Origin: Planctomycetota bacterium
Lineage (GTDB): Bacteria; Planctomycetota; Planctomycetia; Isosphaerales; Isosphaeraceae
Direction of reading: 5' to 3'
Length of the DNA: 7,120 nucleotides
Assembly (NCBI GenBank): GCA_021818605.1
Contig: JAKAUH010001165.1
Coordinates: forward strand, 1 to 7,120
Below are positions 1 to 5,528 of the stretch, in pieces. Numbering within the stretch: the stretch's first letter is position 1; each line of letters starts with the position of its first letter. A model generated the notes under the pieces. It made no database searches. It saw nothing but the letters and a program-made list of their open reading frames with translations, and was not told where the DNA came from. Both the position numbers and the translations under genes were made by a program.

Positions 1-111
1 ATCGCTGAAACCAAGGACTACCTGGCGCGGCATGGCGTCCCGATCCGGCGTGTCGCCCCGCGGTCCGTGTCGGAGGGTTCGTCCGCCTGCGCGACCGCTG
101 CGACCCCTTAG
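1..111 (+). CDS. 3' end of an unidentified protein (partial)
   Basis: Frame 1 is open from the first base of the window to a TAG at 109-111, giving the last 36 residues of a possible protein that begins outside the window. The visible tail starts IAETKDYLARHGVPIRRV and then becomes a low-complexity Ser/Ala/Thr-rich end. The first part looks like an ordinary amphipathic helix followed by a strand (a 'YLxxHGVPIRRV' pattern seen in several alpha/beta domains), but it is too short to assign a family. There is no overlap with the next gene, which starts about 105 bases later, so shared transcription cannot be judged. That this is real coding sequence is plausible rather than shown, because a 37-codon open frame in GC-rich DNA can occur by chance. 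Confidence 0.4.
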   Translation: MAETKDYLARHGVPIRRVAPRSVSEGSSACATAATP

Positions 112-202
112 TTCGTCGGCTCGCCGGGTTGAGGCCGAACGTCCCTGAGAGAACCTGATCCGTCCATCTCCCGTCCCTTGCGTCGACCCGCTTGACCTGA
201 GC

Positions 203-207
203 AGGAG
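203..207 (+). promoter_or_regulatory. Ribosome binding site of the pilT-like gene
   Basis: AGGAG stands nine bases before the ATG at 217 but only three before an in-frame TTG at 211. The spacing therefore favours the ATG at 217 as the true start, shortening the longest open frame by two residues. Confidence 0.7.
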
Positions 208-216
208 CAATTGCCC

Positions 217-1374
217 ATGGCGACGGCCGTCGAAACCCCCGTCGAAGCGATGCCCAACGAGCCGGAGGCCAACAAGCTCTTCCGGATGGTCATGAAGTAC
301 AAGGGGTCGGACCTTCACCTGAAGGTCGGCCTGCCTCCCGCGATGCGGCTCGCGGGCGTTTTGCGAACGATGCAGTTGCCGGTGCTCACGGGCGCCGAGA
401 TGGAACGGCTGATGTTTCCGCTGCTGTCGCCCCGGCAGAAGGAGATCCTGGATACCACCGGCGGAGCCGACTTCGCCCACATCATCACCGAACCCAACGG
501 CGACGAGACGCGCTTCCGCGTGAACCTGTTCAAGCAGCGCGGGCGGCTCAGCCTGGTCGCTCGGCGAGTGAACACGTCGATTCCCGACTTCGAGGGCCTG
601 GGTTTGCCGCCGATCCTCGCCGAAATCGTCACCACCGATCAGGGGATCATCATCCTGGCCGGCGTGACGGGTAGCGGCAAGTCGACGACGATCGCCTCGA
701 TGCTCCAGTACGTCAACCGGACCGAGCGATGCCACGTCGTCACCATCGAGGACCCCATCGAGTTCACCTTCAAGGACGATAAGTGCATCATCAACCAGCG
801 CGAGGTCGGCATCGATGTCATCGATTGGAATACGGCGCTGAAGCACGCGGTGCGGCAGGACCCCGACATCATCCTGGTGGGTGAGATGCGTGACCAGGAG
901 ACCTTCAGCGCGGCCCTGCACGCGGCCGAGACGGGCCACCTGGTGTTCGGGACGATCCACGCGTCCAGCGCGCCATCAACGATCAGCCGCATCCTCGACC
1001 TGTTCCCGGAAGAGATGCACTCGGCGATGCGGCAGAACCTGGCGTTCAACCTCAAGGCGATCATCGCGCAGAAACTCCTGCCGACGACGAAGGAGTGGGC
1101 GGCGTCGACCGGCCAGACCCGCGTGCCGCTCTGCGAGATCATGCGGATGAACCCGACGGTCAAGAAGCTGATCCTCAACTGCGACGACATCAAGCTCGCG
1201 CAGGCCATCCGGATGGGCAAGGAAGAGGGGATGGTTGACTTCACCGAGAGTCTGCGGCAGCTCGTCGTGGGCGAAAAGATCGAGCGGTCGACGGCCTTCG
1301 AGGTGGCGCCGAACCCGGAGACCCTTCGCATGGCCCTCAAGGGGATCACGCTGCCCGAGCAGGGCATCCTGTAA
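217..1374 (+). CDS. pilT: PilT-family twitching motility / pilus retraction ATPase
   Basis: The 385-residue product is a hexameric secretion-superfamily ATPase of the PilT type, which in known systems sits in the cytoplasm at the base of a type IV pilus and powers pilus depolymerisation. The N-terminal PAS-like domain contains the typical 'KGSDLHLKVGLPP' segment (about 29-41). The RecA-like domain shows Walker A GVTGSGKST (149-157), the Asp box VVTIEDPIEF (174-183), Walker B DIILVGEMRD (217-226) and the His box ETGHLVFGTIHASSA (238-252). Length matches the family (about 340-390). The C-terminal motif that is AIRNLIRE in classical PilT reads TVKKLILN here, so retraction function is inferred, not certain. 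The start is ATG 217 with AGGAG nine bases upstream. A strong hairpin follows the stop, and a GspE/PilB-type ATPase lies downstream on the same strand. Confidence 0.95.
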   Translation: MATAVETPVEAMPNEPEANKLFRMVMKYKGSDLHLKVGLPPAMRLAGVLRTMQLPVLTGAEMERLMFPLLSPRQKEILDTTGGADFAHIITEPNGDETRFRVNLFKQRGRLSLVARRVNTSIPDFEGLGLPPILAEIVTTDQGIIILAGVTGSGKSTTIASMLQYVNRTERCHVVTIEDPIEFTFKDDKCIINQREVGIDVIDWNTALKHAVRQDPDIILVGEMRDQETFSAALHAAETGHLVFGTIHASSAPSTISRILDLFPEEMHSAMRQNLAFNLKAIIAQKLLPTTKEWAASTGQTRVPLCEIMRMNPTVKKLILNCDDIKLAQAIRMGKEEGMVDFTESLRQLVVGEKIERSTAFEVAPNPETLRMALKGITLPEQGIL

Positions 1375-1392
1375 GCCAAGGTACGGAGGGGT

Positions 1393-1420
1393 GCGCCGGG
1401 CCTGCGTTCGGGCCCGGCGC
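1393..1420 (+). terminator. GC-rich hairpin after the pilT-like gene
   Basis: A perfect 10-bp inverted repeat, GCGCCGGGCC (1393-1402) and GGCCCGGCGC (1411-1420), with an 8-base loop begins 18 bases after the stop codon. It is followed by ACTTCTGCT rather than a clean T run, so it may terminate weakly, act with Rho, or simply protect the 3' end of the message. Its position immediately after a gene is the main support. Confidence 0.6.
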
Positions 1421-1438
1421 GACTTCTGCTCCCGAGGC

Positions 1439-1467
1439 TTTCAATTGCGTGCGAAAGGGATTACGAT
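1439..1467 (+). promoter_or_regulatory. Weak sigma70-like promoter candidate
   Basis: TTTCAA (1439-1444) and TACGAT (1462-1467) are separated by 17 bases and lie in a locally AT-richer patch just beyond the pilT hairpin. Matches to the consensus are only 3/6 and 4/6. If real, it would drive the GspE-type gene with a leader of roughly 360 bases that contains the hairpin repeat. Confidence 0.2.
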
Positions 1468-1508
1468 CGGGTGATCCCGGATCGACCGCAGTGTTCCATG
1501 CCGCCCGG

Positions 1509-1582
1509 CGATCGTGGCGGGGCCCCGGCGGGAAGGTCGCGGGGAGCCGATGCCGCCCTGTCGCGACGAGGTGCCACGATCG
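1509..1582. repeat. Separated inverted repeat CGATCGTGGC / GCCACGATCG
   Basis: A perfect 10-bp inverted repeat has arms at 1509-1518 and 1573-1582 and a 54-base interval. A related sequence occurs at 5362-5384, where the minus strand reads GGGCCGGGCCGATCGTCGCA; the minus strand over the second arm reads TTGCCGGGACCGATCGTGGCA. Both loci also carry the dispersed hairpin repeat, although the relative order differs. It could be part of a larger decayed repeat unit or chance in GC-rich sequence. Confidence 0.35.
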
Positions 1583-1666
1583 GTCCCGGCAACGGCCGGC
1601 CGCCAGGGCCGTCTGTCGCCAGGACGACGCGGGTGCGATCCGCGCCGTCGAATCAGGGGCCCGAAC

Positions 1667-1713
1667 AAAAAGGGGACAGGCAGCTCGAAGACACGGAGCC
1701 AGTCCCCATTCTG
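1667..1713. repeat. REP-like dispersed hairpin repeat, copy 1
   Basis: This 47-base imperfect palindrome has arms GGGGACAGGC (1672-1681) and GCCAGTCCCC (1698-1707) that pair over ten positions with one internal A/A mismatch, enclosing a 16-base loop. It aligns without gaps to 5236-5282, with 37 of 47 positions identical and in the same orientation. The pattern (short, intergenic, palindromic, GGGGAC at one end and GTCCCC at the other) resembles REP elements mobilised in trans by REP-associated tyrosine transposases of the IS200/IS605 group. No transposase is in this window. Read through on the minus strand it gives the spurious peptide QNGDWLRVFELPVP, matching a similar peptide from the other copy. 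Confidence 0.8.
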
Positions 1714-1822
1714 CCAGGGCCTGTCAGGGTATCCCGGCCGTCGCCCCGCGACCACCGAGTCGGGACGGCGTTCCATTCCAGACCACGGACCGCCTACAGG
1801 AATCCGAGCGATACAACGACCC

Positions 1823-1830
1823 GGAGAGAG
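1823..1830 (+). promoter_or_regulatory. Ribosome binding site of the GspE-type gene
   Basis: GGAGAGAG ends seven bases before the ATG at 1838. It identifies that ATG as the start, although the frame stays open back to 1514. The upstream extension is Arg/Pro/Gly-rich and crosses the hairpin repeat, whereas the sequence from 1838 begins with a good signal peptide. Confidence 0.75.
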
Positions 1831-1837
1831 TTCATCA

Positions 1838-3610
1838 ATGATCCGCCCGTCCCAGGTGCTGCTGATCTTCCTCGTGGTGTCGCTCGGGCTCGCGACCGCC
1901 GCCGAGGCCGCGGAGGGCCTGTCATTCCTCTTCGCGCAGGCCGCTGCTGCGCCCGCCCCATCGGCACCCGCCGTCCACCGCGGGCCGGGCATGTACCTCA
2001 ACCTTTTCAAGTTCGTCCCGGTTCTCCTGATCTATTTGTTATGGGTCTGGACGACCGACTGGGTCGAGCATGACACCAAGGACCTCGAAAACGTCAAGTT
2101 CGGCACCTGGAACAGCGCCGTGTTCTTCTCGGGCGCGCTGGGCCTGATCCTCGTGCTCCTGCTGCCGATCTACATCCTGGGACTGACGTTATTATTGCTC
2201 GCCTATCTCACCCCGCTTTTTATCTACATCTACGTGCGAAATCAGACGGTGGCCGACGATCAGAAGGTCCTCACAGCCTACCACCTGGGCGAGGTGGCCA
2301 ATGACATGCTGGCGAAGCTGGGGGTCAGGCCGATCTTCAACAAGGACGTCGGCACGATGGATCGCACGGGGCCGCCGATCCAGTTCATTGGCAAGAGCCA
2401 GGGCTCGGCCAAGGAGGATCCCTCGCGGGTCAGTCAGGCCGAGGAGTCGCGGTCCTACATGGCGGCCAAGGAGCTGGTGTATGACGCGGTCCTTCGCCGG
2501 GCGACGGACATCCACCTGGAGCCGACCACCGAGCAGCTCTCAGTGCGGTATCGGATCGATGGCATCCTCCACGCTGCCGAGCCGTTCGACCGTCCCACCG
2601 GCGATGCCGTGGTGAACGTCTTCAAGGTGCTCTCGGCGATGGACATTTCCGAGAAGCGCAAGCCGCAGGACGGCTCGTTCGGCGCCAAGCTGCAGGGTCG
2701 CGACCTGGACTTCCGCGTCGCCACCTCGGGCTCGAAGGCCGGCGAGAAGCTGGTCATGCGAATCCTCGATAACAGCTCATCGATTACCAAGCTCGAGGAG
2801 CTGGGCATGCGGCCCAAGCTGGTCGAGGAGGTCCGTAGCATCGTCACCCAGCCGCATGGCATGTTCCTGTGTTGTGGCCCCACCGGGGCCGGCAAGTCGA
2901 CCACGCTCTATGCGTCGCTCCGTGAAATCGACCGTTACCAGCGCAACATCATCACCTGCGAGGACCCGATCGAATACCAACTCGACAATGTCACGCAGAT
3001 GGAGGTCAACACGAAGGCCGGGCAGACCTTCGCCTCGATGCTCCGATCGATCCTGCGTCAGGACCCCGACGTCATCATGATCGGCGAGATCCGCGACCAG
3101 GAGACCGCGTCGATCGCCTGCCAGGCGGCGAACACCGGCCACATGGTGTTCTCCACGGTGCACTCGAACGACGCGGTGACGGCGCTGTTCCGGCTGCTGG
3201 ACCTGGGCGTCGAGCCGTTCATGATCGCCTCGGCGCTGTCAGCCGTGATGGGGCAGCGGCTGGTCCGCAACCTCTGCGAGGCCTGCAAGGAACCGTACAA
3301 GCCCAAGCCCGAGTTCCTCAAGAAGGCCAACATTCCGGCGGACAAGGTCGACGTGTTCTACCGACGTCCCGAGAACCCCGAGCAGGTCTGCCAGCAGTGC
3401 GGCGGCACCGGCTACTTCGGCCGGACGGGCATTTACGAGCTGCTGGTGCTCACCGAGCCCATGCGGGAGATGATCCGCGAGAACCCCTCCCTCAACAAGA
3501 TCAAGGCCGAGGCGACCAAGAACGGCATGATCCCGATCCAGACGGACGGCCTGCGCCAGGTCATCCAGGGCCGGACGTCGATTGAGGAATTGCTCCGCGT
3601 CGTCAAGTGA
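1838..3610 (+). CDS. gspE: GspE/PilB-family assembly ATPase with N-terminal membrane anchor
   Basis: This 590-residue protein has the ATPase core that powers type II secretion pseudopilus or type IV pilus assembly. The core shows the 'ATDIHLEPT' start of the N2 domain (222-230), Walker A GPTGAGKST (347-355), the Asp box ITCEDPIEY (372-380), Walker B DVIMIGEIRD (411-420), the His box TGHMVFSTVHS (433-443), and a zinc-binding tetracysteine module with C480, C483, C518 and C521. The module places it with GspE/PilB, not PilT. Instead of the usual soluble N1 domain, the N terminus has a signal peptide (1-24, ending AEA), an Ala/Pro-rich segment, and three hydrophobic segments (about 56-76, 94-114, 115-133). 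That topology leaves the ATPase in the cytoplasm. Whether it serves a pilus or a secretion system cannot be decided here. The neighbouring pilT-like gene favours pili, but 463 bases separate them. Confidence 0.93.
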   Translation: MIRPSQVLLIFLVVSLGLATAAEAAEGLSFLFAQAAAAPAPSAPAVHRGPGMYLNLFKFVPVLLIYLLWVWTTDWVEHDTKDLENVKFGTWNSAVFFSGALGLILVLLLPIYILGLTLLLLAYLTPLFIYIYVRNQTVADDQKVLTAYHLGEVANDMLAKLGVRPIFNKDVGTMDRTGPPIQFIGKSQGSAKEDPSRVSQAEESRSYMAAKELVYDAVLRRATDIHLEPTTEQLSVRYRIDGILHAAEPFDRPTGDAVVNVFKVLSAMDISEKRKPQDGSFGAKLQGRDLDFRVATSGSKAGEKLVMRILDNSSSITKLEELGMRPKLVEEVRSIVTQPHGMFLCCGPTGAGKSTTLYASLREIDRYQRNIITCEDPIEYQLDNVTQMEVNTKAGQTFASMLRSILRQDPDVIMIGEIRDQETASIACQAANTGHMVFSTVHSNDAVTALFRLLDLGVEPFMIASALSAVMGQRLVRNLCEACKEPYKPKPEFLKKANIPADKVDVFYRRPENPEQVCQQCGGTGYFGRTGIYELLVLTEPMREMIRENPSLNKIKAEATKNGMIPIQTDGLRQVIQGRTSIEELLRVVK

Positions 3611-3632
3611 CGAATTGCCGCCGCGGTCCGGC

Positions 3633-3652
3633 GCCCGGCTCTGGTGTCGGGC
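3633..3652 (+). terminator. Possible terminator hairpin after the GspE-type gene
   Basis: GCCCGGC (3633-3639) and GTCGGGC (3646-3652) form a 7-bp stem with one G-U pair and a 6-base loop, 22 bases after the stop. There is no T run, and alternative pairings with the following GGCCAGCCCGG exist, so this is a modest candidate. Confidence 0.35.
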
Positions 3653-3701
3653 CAGCCCGGCGATTCGCCCGAGGAATCCATCCGACCGAAATAAATCCAT
3701 T

Positions 3702-3737
3702 GAATCGAATTGATATTGAATCGAATCGAATCGAATC
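3702..3737. repeat. GAATC pentanucleotide tandem repeat
   Basis: Four perfect GAATC units occupy 3718-3737. They are preceded by a broken copy block (GAATCGAAT at 3702-3710, then TGATATT) and followed by a degenerate GAGCC. The array sits in the most AT-rich stretch of the window, 33 bases before the ATG at 3771, where a promoter or leader would be. Arrays of this kind change copy number by slippage. Each unit is also a GANTC site. No obvious -10/-35 pair could be fixed around it. Confidence 0.85.
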
Positions 3738-3770
3738 GAGCCGAACGCAGCCTGAGGTGAGGGGATTCCG

Positions 3771-4460
3771 ATGGAGATGTTGATGAACGCCATCATCGCC
3801 GCGCTGGTGCTGGGGCTGACGTATGCCCTGACCAGCGAGGGCCTTTGGGGCGCGGCCTTGATGTTCTTCAACGTGGTCTTCGCGGGGATGATCACGTTCA
3901 ACTTCTACGAGCCGCTGGCCGACCTGGTCGACAAGACCGGGCTGAAATGGGGCTTTTCCGAGTCTCTCTGCATCCTGCTGCTTTTCGCCGTCTCGGTCCT
4001 GCTTCTGCGGCTGACGACCGAGAGCCTGGCCCCGGCCATGGTGCGGTTCCCCATGCCGATCTATCAGGCGGGCCGTTTCGTCTTCGGACTGGGGGGAGCG
4101 TGCGTCACGATGGCCATCATCATCCTGGCCCACGAGGCGGCGCCGGTGAGCAAGAAGGTCTACAAGGCGATCGTCTACGACACCAAACCCCCCTTCGGCC
4201 TGGGGCTCGACCATCAGTGGCTGGGCTTCTTCCAGTTCGAGACCGGGGCCGTCTTCGTCCAGTACAGCAGCGCCGGGCATCCGGACCCTTACCGGACGTT
4301 CGGCCAGGGTCGTCCGATCAAGCTCTTCGACCCGAAGGGCGAATGGCTGATCGATCATCAAAATGCCCGGCCGTACGGCACCGAGACCGTCCCGCCCGAG
4401 GAGACAGAGACGGAGAGCAGCGGCGGGGCCGGCCAGGCAGCCGCGGGCGGCGGCAAATAA
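3771..4460 (+). CDS. CvpA-like integral membrane protein
   Basis: This 229-residue protein has four hydrophobic segments (about 6-20, 25-45, 63-82, 99-121) in the first half. Their arrangement recalls CvpA (colicin V production) family proteins, including a Gly-containing turn after the first segment and the 'AGRFVFGLGGACVTMAIII' stretch that resembles the last CvpA helix. CvpA proteins are inner-membrane proteins of poorly defined role in envelope homeostasis and export. A soluble tail of about 105 residues follows, unlike the shorter E. coli protein, ending in an acidic Glu/Thr-rich and Gly/Ala-rich low-complexity stretch (about 205-229). The start is ATG 3771, with AGGGG at 3760-3764 six bases upstream; in-frame ATGs at 3777 and 3783 are less well placed. 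It lies 160 bases after the GspE-type gene. The family call rests on topology and is moderate. Confidence 0.65.
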   Translation: MEMLMNAIIAALVLGLTYALTSEGLWGAALMFFNVVFAGMITFNFYEPLADLVDKTGLKWGFSESLCILLLFAVSVLLLRLTTESLAPAMVRFPMPIYQAGRFVFGLGGACVTMAIIILAHEAAPVSKKVYKAIVYDTKPPFGLGLDHQWLGFFQFETGAVFVQYSSAGHPDPYRTFGQGRPIKLFDPKGEWLIDHQNARPYGTETVPPEETETESSGGAGQAAAGGGK

Positions 4461-4502
4461 GCCACCCTCCGCATCCTCCAGTAGGGATTGGGGCGGGGTC
4501 GA

Positions 4503-4532
4503 GACCGCTGCCGCGAAGACCCGGCAGCGGTC
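4503..4532. terminator. Perfect 11-bp hairpin between convergent genes
   Basis: GACCGCTGCCG (4503-4513) and CGGCAGCGGTC (4522-4532) form an uninterrupted 11-bp stem with an 8-base loop, 42 bases after the CvpA-like stop and 138 bases beyond the end of the opposing gene. A second small palindrome (TCCGCT C AGCGGA, 4531-4543) overlaps its right edge. There is no T tract on either strand, so it may be Rho-assisted or a 3' stabiliser. The position between converging genes supports a terminator for the plus-strand gene. Confidence 0.6.
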
Positions 4533-4670
4533 CGCTCAGCGGATGTGAAGGAATCGCGGGAAAAGAGTCGGAAGCCGAGAGCAAAGCAGCACAAATCCTT
4601 GTCGAATCCGCACCTGGATCTGTCTGCTCTCTTCTGTCCGTTCTTCGAAGATCGACTGCTTCACAGGTTC

Positions 4671-5207
4671 TCACTTCGTCGGCTTCGGCAGATAGCTGCG
4701 CATCTGGACCAGTTCGAACTGGGTCATTGTATTTCTCCCGAACGACTGGCCGATACGCATGCGATAGACGCCAACCTGTCCGGTCGTCGTCTCGAATACG
4801 TAGAGCGGTGCCCAGCCCGAGCTGAACCTCCCCAGCCCGCCGGTGGTCATGGCGAATCGGGGTCGCGGTGCGCCCGAGAGGTTCAGTTGGAAGTCGGCGA
4901 TGAGGTCGCGCTCGGCGAACTCGCCCAGGATCTGAATCTGTCCGCTGGTCTGGTGGAAGGACGGGACGGTCGCCAGTAGCCGGCCGCCCTTGTAGTCGAG
5001 GAAATAGACCGCCTCGAGCGGGATCGGCGACTTGGTCGATTCGTCGTATTGCATCAGCACCGGCCCGGTGGCCGTGATGCATTCACCCGCCCGGTCGCCG
5101 GCCGTGGCCCACACCGGCCGGGCGCGAAAGCTCGACCCGACCCATCCCAGCACGATGCCCAGACCCAGGACGAGAGTCGGCCGCACTCGCGAACGCACGC
5201 CTTTCAT
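4671..5207 (-). CDS. Small membrane-anchored or secreted protein of unknown function
   Basis: This 178-residue protein has a basic N terminus (MKGVRSRVRP) and one hydrophobic segment (about 11-26), fitting a signal peptide or membrane anchor with the rest outside the cytoplasm. The remainder is rich in predicted beta strands and aromatic turns, with phrases such as 'YFLDYKGGRLLATVPSF', 'AERDLIADFQL', 'FAMTTGGLG' and 'GWAPLYVFETTTGQVGVYRM'. I associate these with small uncharacterised planctomycete proteins, but I cannot name a domain. No catalytic motif is seen, and only one cysteine (C43) lies beyond the anchor. The start ATG (5207-5205) has AAGGAG ten bases upstream on the minus strand. The frame is open much further upstream, but that part crosses a repeat and is not credible coding. 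A REP-like hairpin lies just upstream of the ribosome site. The gene converges on the CvpA-like gene and diverges from the zincin gene. Confidence 0.8.
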   Translation of the reverse strand: MKGVRSRVRPTLVLGLGIVLGWVGSSFRARPVWATAGDRAGECITATGPVLMQYDESTKSPIPLEAVYFLDYKGGRLLATVPSFHQTSGQIQILGEFAERDLIADFQLNLSGAPRPRFAMTTGGLGRFSSGWAPLYVFETTTGQVGVYRMRIGQSFGRNTMTQFELVQMRSYLPKPTK

Positions 5208-5217
5208 GACACCACGG

Positions 5218-5223
5218 CTCCTT
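5218..5223 (-). promoter_or_regulatory. Ribosome binding site of the small secreted protein gene
   Basis: On the minus strand AAGGAG lies ten bases before the ATG at 5207. It selects this start over the much longer upstream open frame and sits 12 bases downstream of the REP-like hairpin, which would therefore lie in the leader or core promoter. Confidence 0.65.
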
Positions 5224-5235
5224 CGAGGTCCTGAC

Positions 5236-5282
5236 GAAATGGGGACAGACTCCTCGAGGACCTGGAGCCAGTCTCCATTTTG
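5236..5282. repeat. REP-like dispersed hairpin repeat, copy 2
   Basis: This is the second copy of the element at 1667-1713, aligned without gaps at 37 of 47 positions and in the same orientation. Its arms AATGGGGACAGACTCC (5238-5253) and GGAGCCAGTCTCCATT (5264-5279) pair over 16 positions with one G-U pair and two mismatches, enclosing a 10-base loop. Some differences from copy 1 fall within the stem yet leave it mostly paired, which suggests selection or transposition machinery recognising a hairpin. It lies in the upstream region of the minus-strand gene. Confidence 0.8.
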
Positions 5283-5510
5283 TGAGCGCTTGTTATGGAT
5301 AGGAACGGAGGCCGGCCGGTTCCCTCGATGGCGACGGTTTCCGGCCGCCCCGGCCGGCATTGTGCGACGATCGGCCCGGCCCGTCCAGGCCATTCGGTCC
5401 CATGCGGTTGGCGGCGGCGGCCGGCCTCGTCGGCGACACGCACGGCGGTCTTGCTGCGCGCGAGTACAATCCGTTAGGAAGGATTCACCGGCGCCGATCT
5501 CTGCGGCGGG

Positions 5511-5528
5511 TTGTCCTGGTTGTCCTGG
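5511..5528. repeat. 9-bp tandem duplication TTGTCCTGG x2
   Basis: Two exact adjacent copies of TTGTCCTGG (5511-5519, 5520-5528), followed by a partial CTGG, sit six bases before the GAGGGA ribosome site of the zincin gene. It is a small direct repeat of unknown consequence, possibly a slippage product. Confidence 0.75.

Larger units (their letters stand above)
1375..1837. other. 463-bp intergenic region between the two ATPase genes
   Basis: This spacer has no convincing gene. The open frames crossing it on both strands are Arg/Pro/Gly-rich, lack good ribosome sites and run through repeat DNA, which is typical of chance frames in GC-rich sequence. It holds the hairpin after pilT, a weak promoter-like pair near 1439-1467, an inverted repeat at 1509-1582, one copy of the dispersed hairpin repeat at 1667-1713, and the ribosome site of the downstream gene. 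Its length argues that the GspE-type gene is not simply co-translated with pilT and probably has its own promoter. Confidence 0.7.

Noticed and set aside
639..1379. 246-residue open frame antisense to the pilT-like gene
   Set aside because: It is a shadow of the real coding frame. The plus strand has a full set of ATPase motifs and the antisense product resembles nothing.
1514..1837. A 108-codon in-frame extension upstream of the GspE-type gene
   Set aside because: It is Arg/Pro/Gly-rich, crosses the hairpin repeat, lacks a ribosome site at its start, and is followed by a well-formed ribosome site and signal peptide at 1838.
1449..1841. Possible 130-residue protein in the spacer between the two ATPase genes
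   Set aside because: Composition is typical of a chance frame in GC-rich DNA, no recognisable domain is present, and it includes the repeat element.
3702..3737. GAATC array as a CRISPR or replication-origin iteron array
   Set aside because: Units are only five bases and contiguous, with no spacers, DnaA boxes or replication gene nearby; a simple microsatellite explains it.
3603..4361. 252-residue antisense open frame across the CvpA-like gene
   Set aside because: It is made partly from translation of the GAATC array (repeated FDSIR) and mirrors a plus-strand gene with good membrane segments and ribosome site.
4642..4651. TCTTCGAAGA palindrome as a terminator for the minus-strand gene
   Set aside because: It is a 10-base palindrome with no loop and no T tract; it cannot form a useful hairpin.
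5465..5470. TACAAT as a definite promoter of the zincin gene
   Set aside because: The -10 match is good but no acceptable -35 lies 16-18 bases upstream; TTGCTG at 5451-5456 is only eight bases away.
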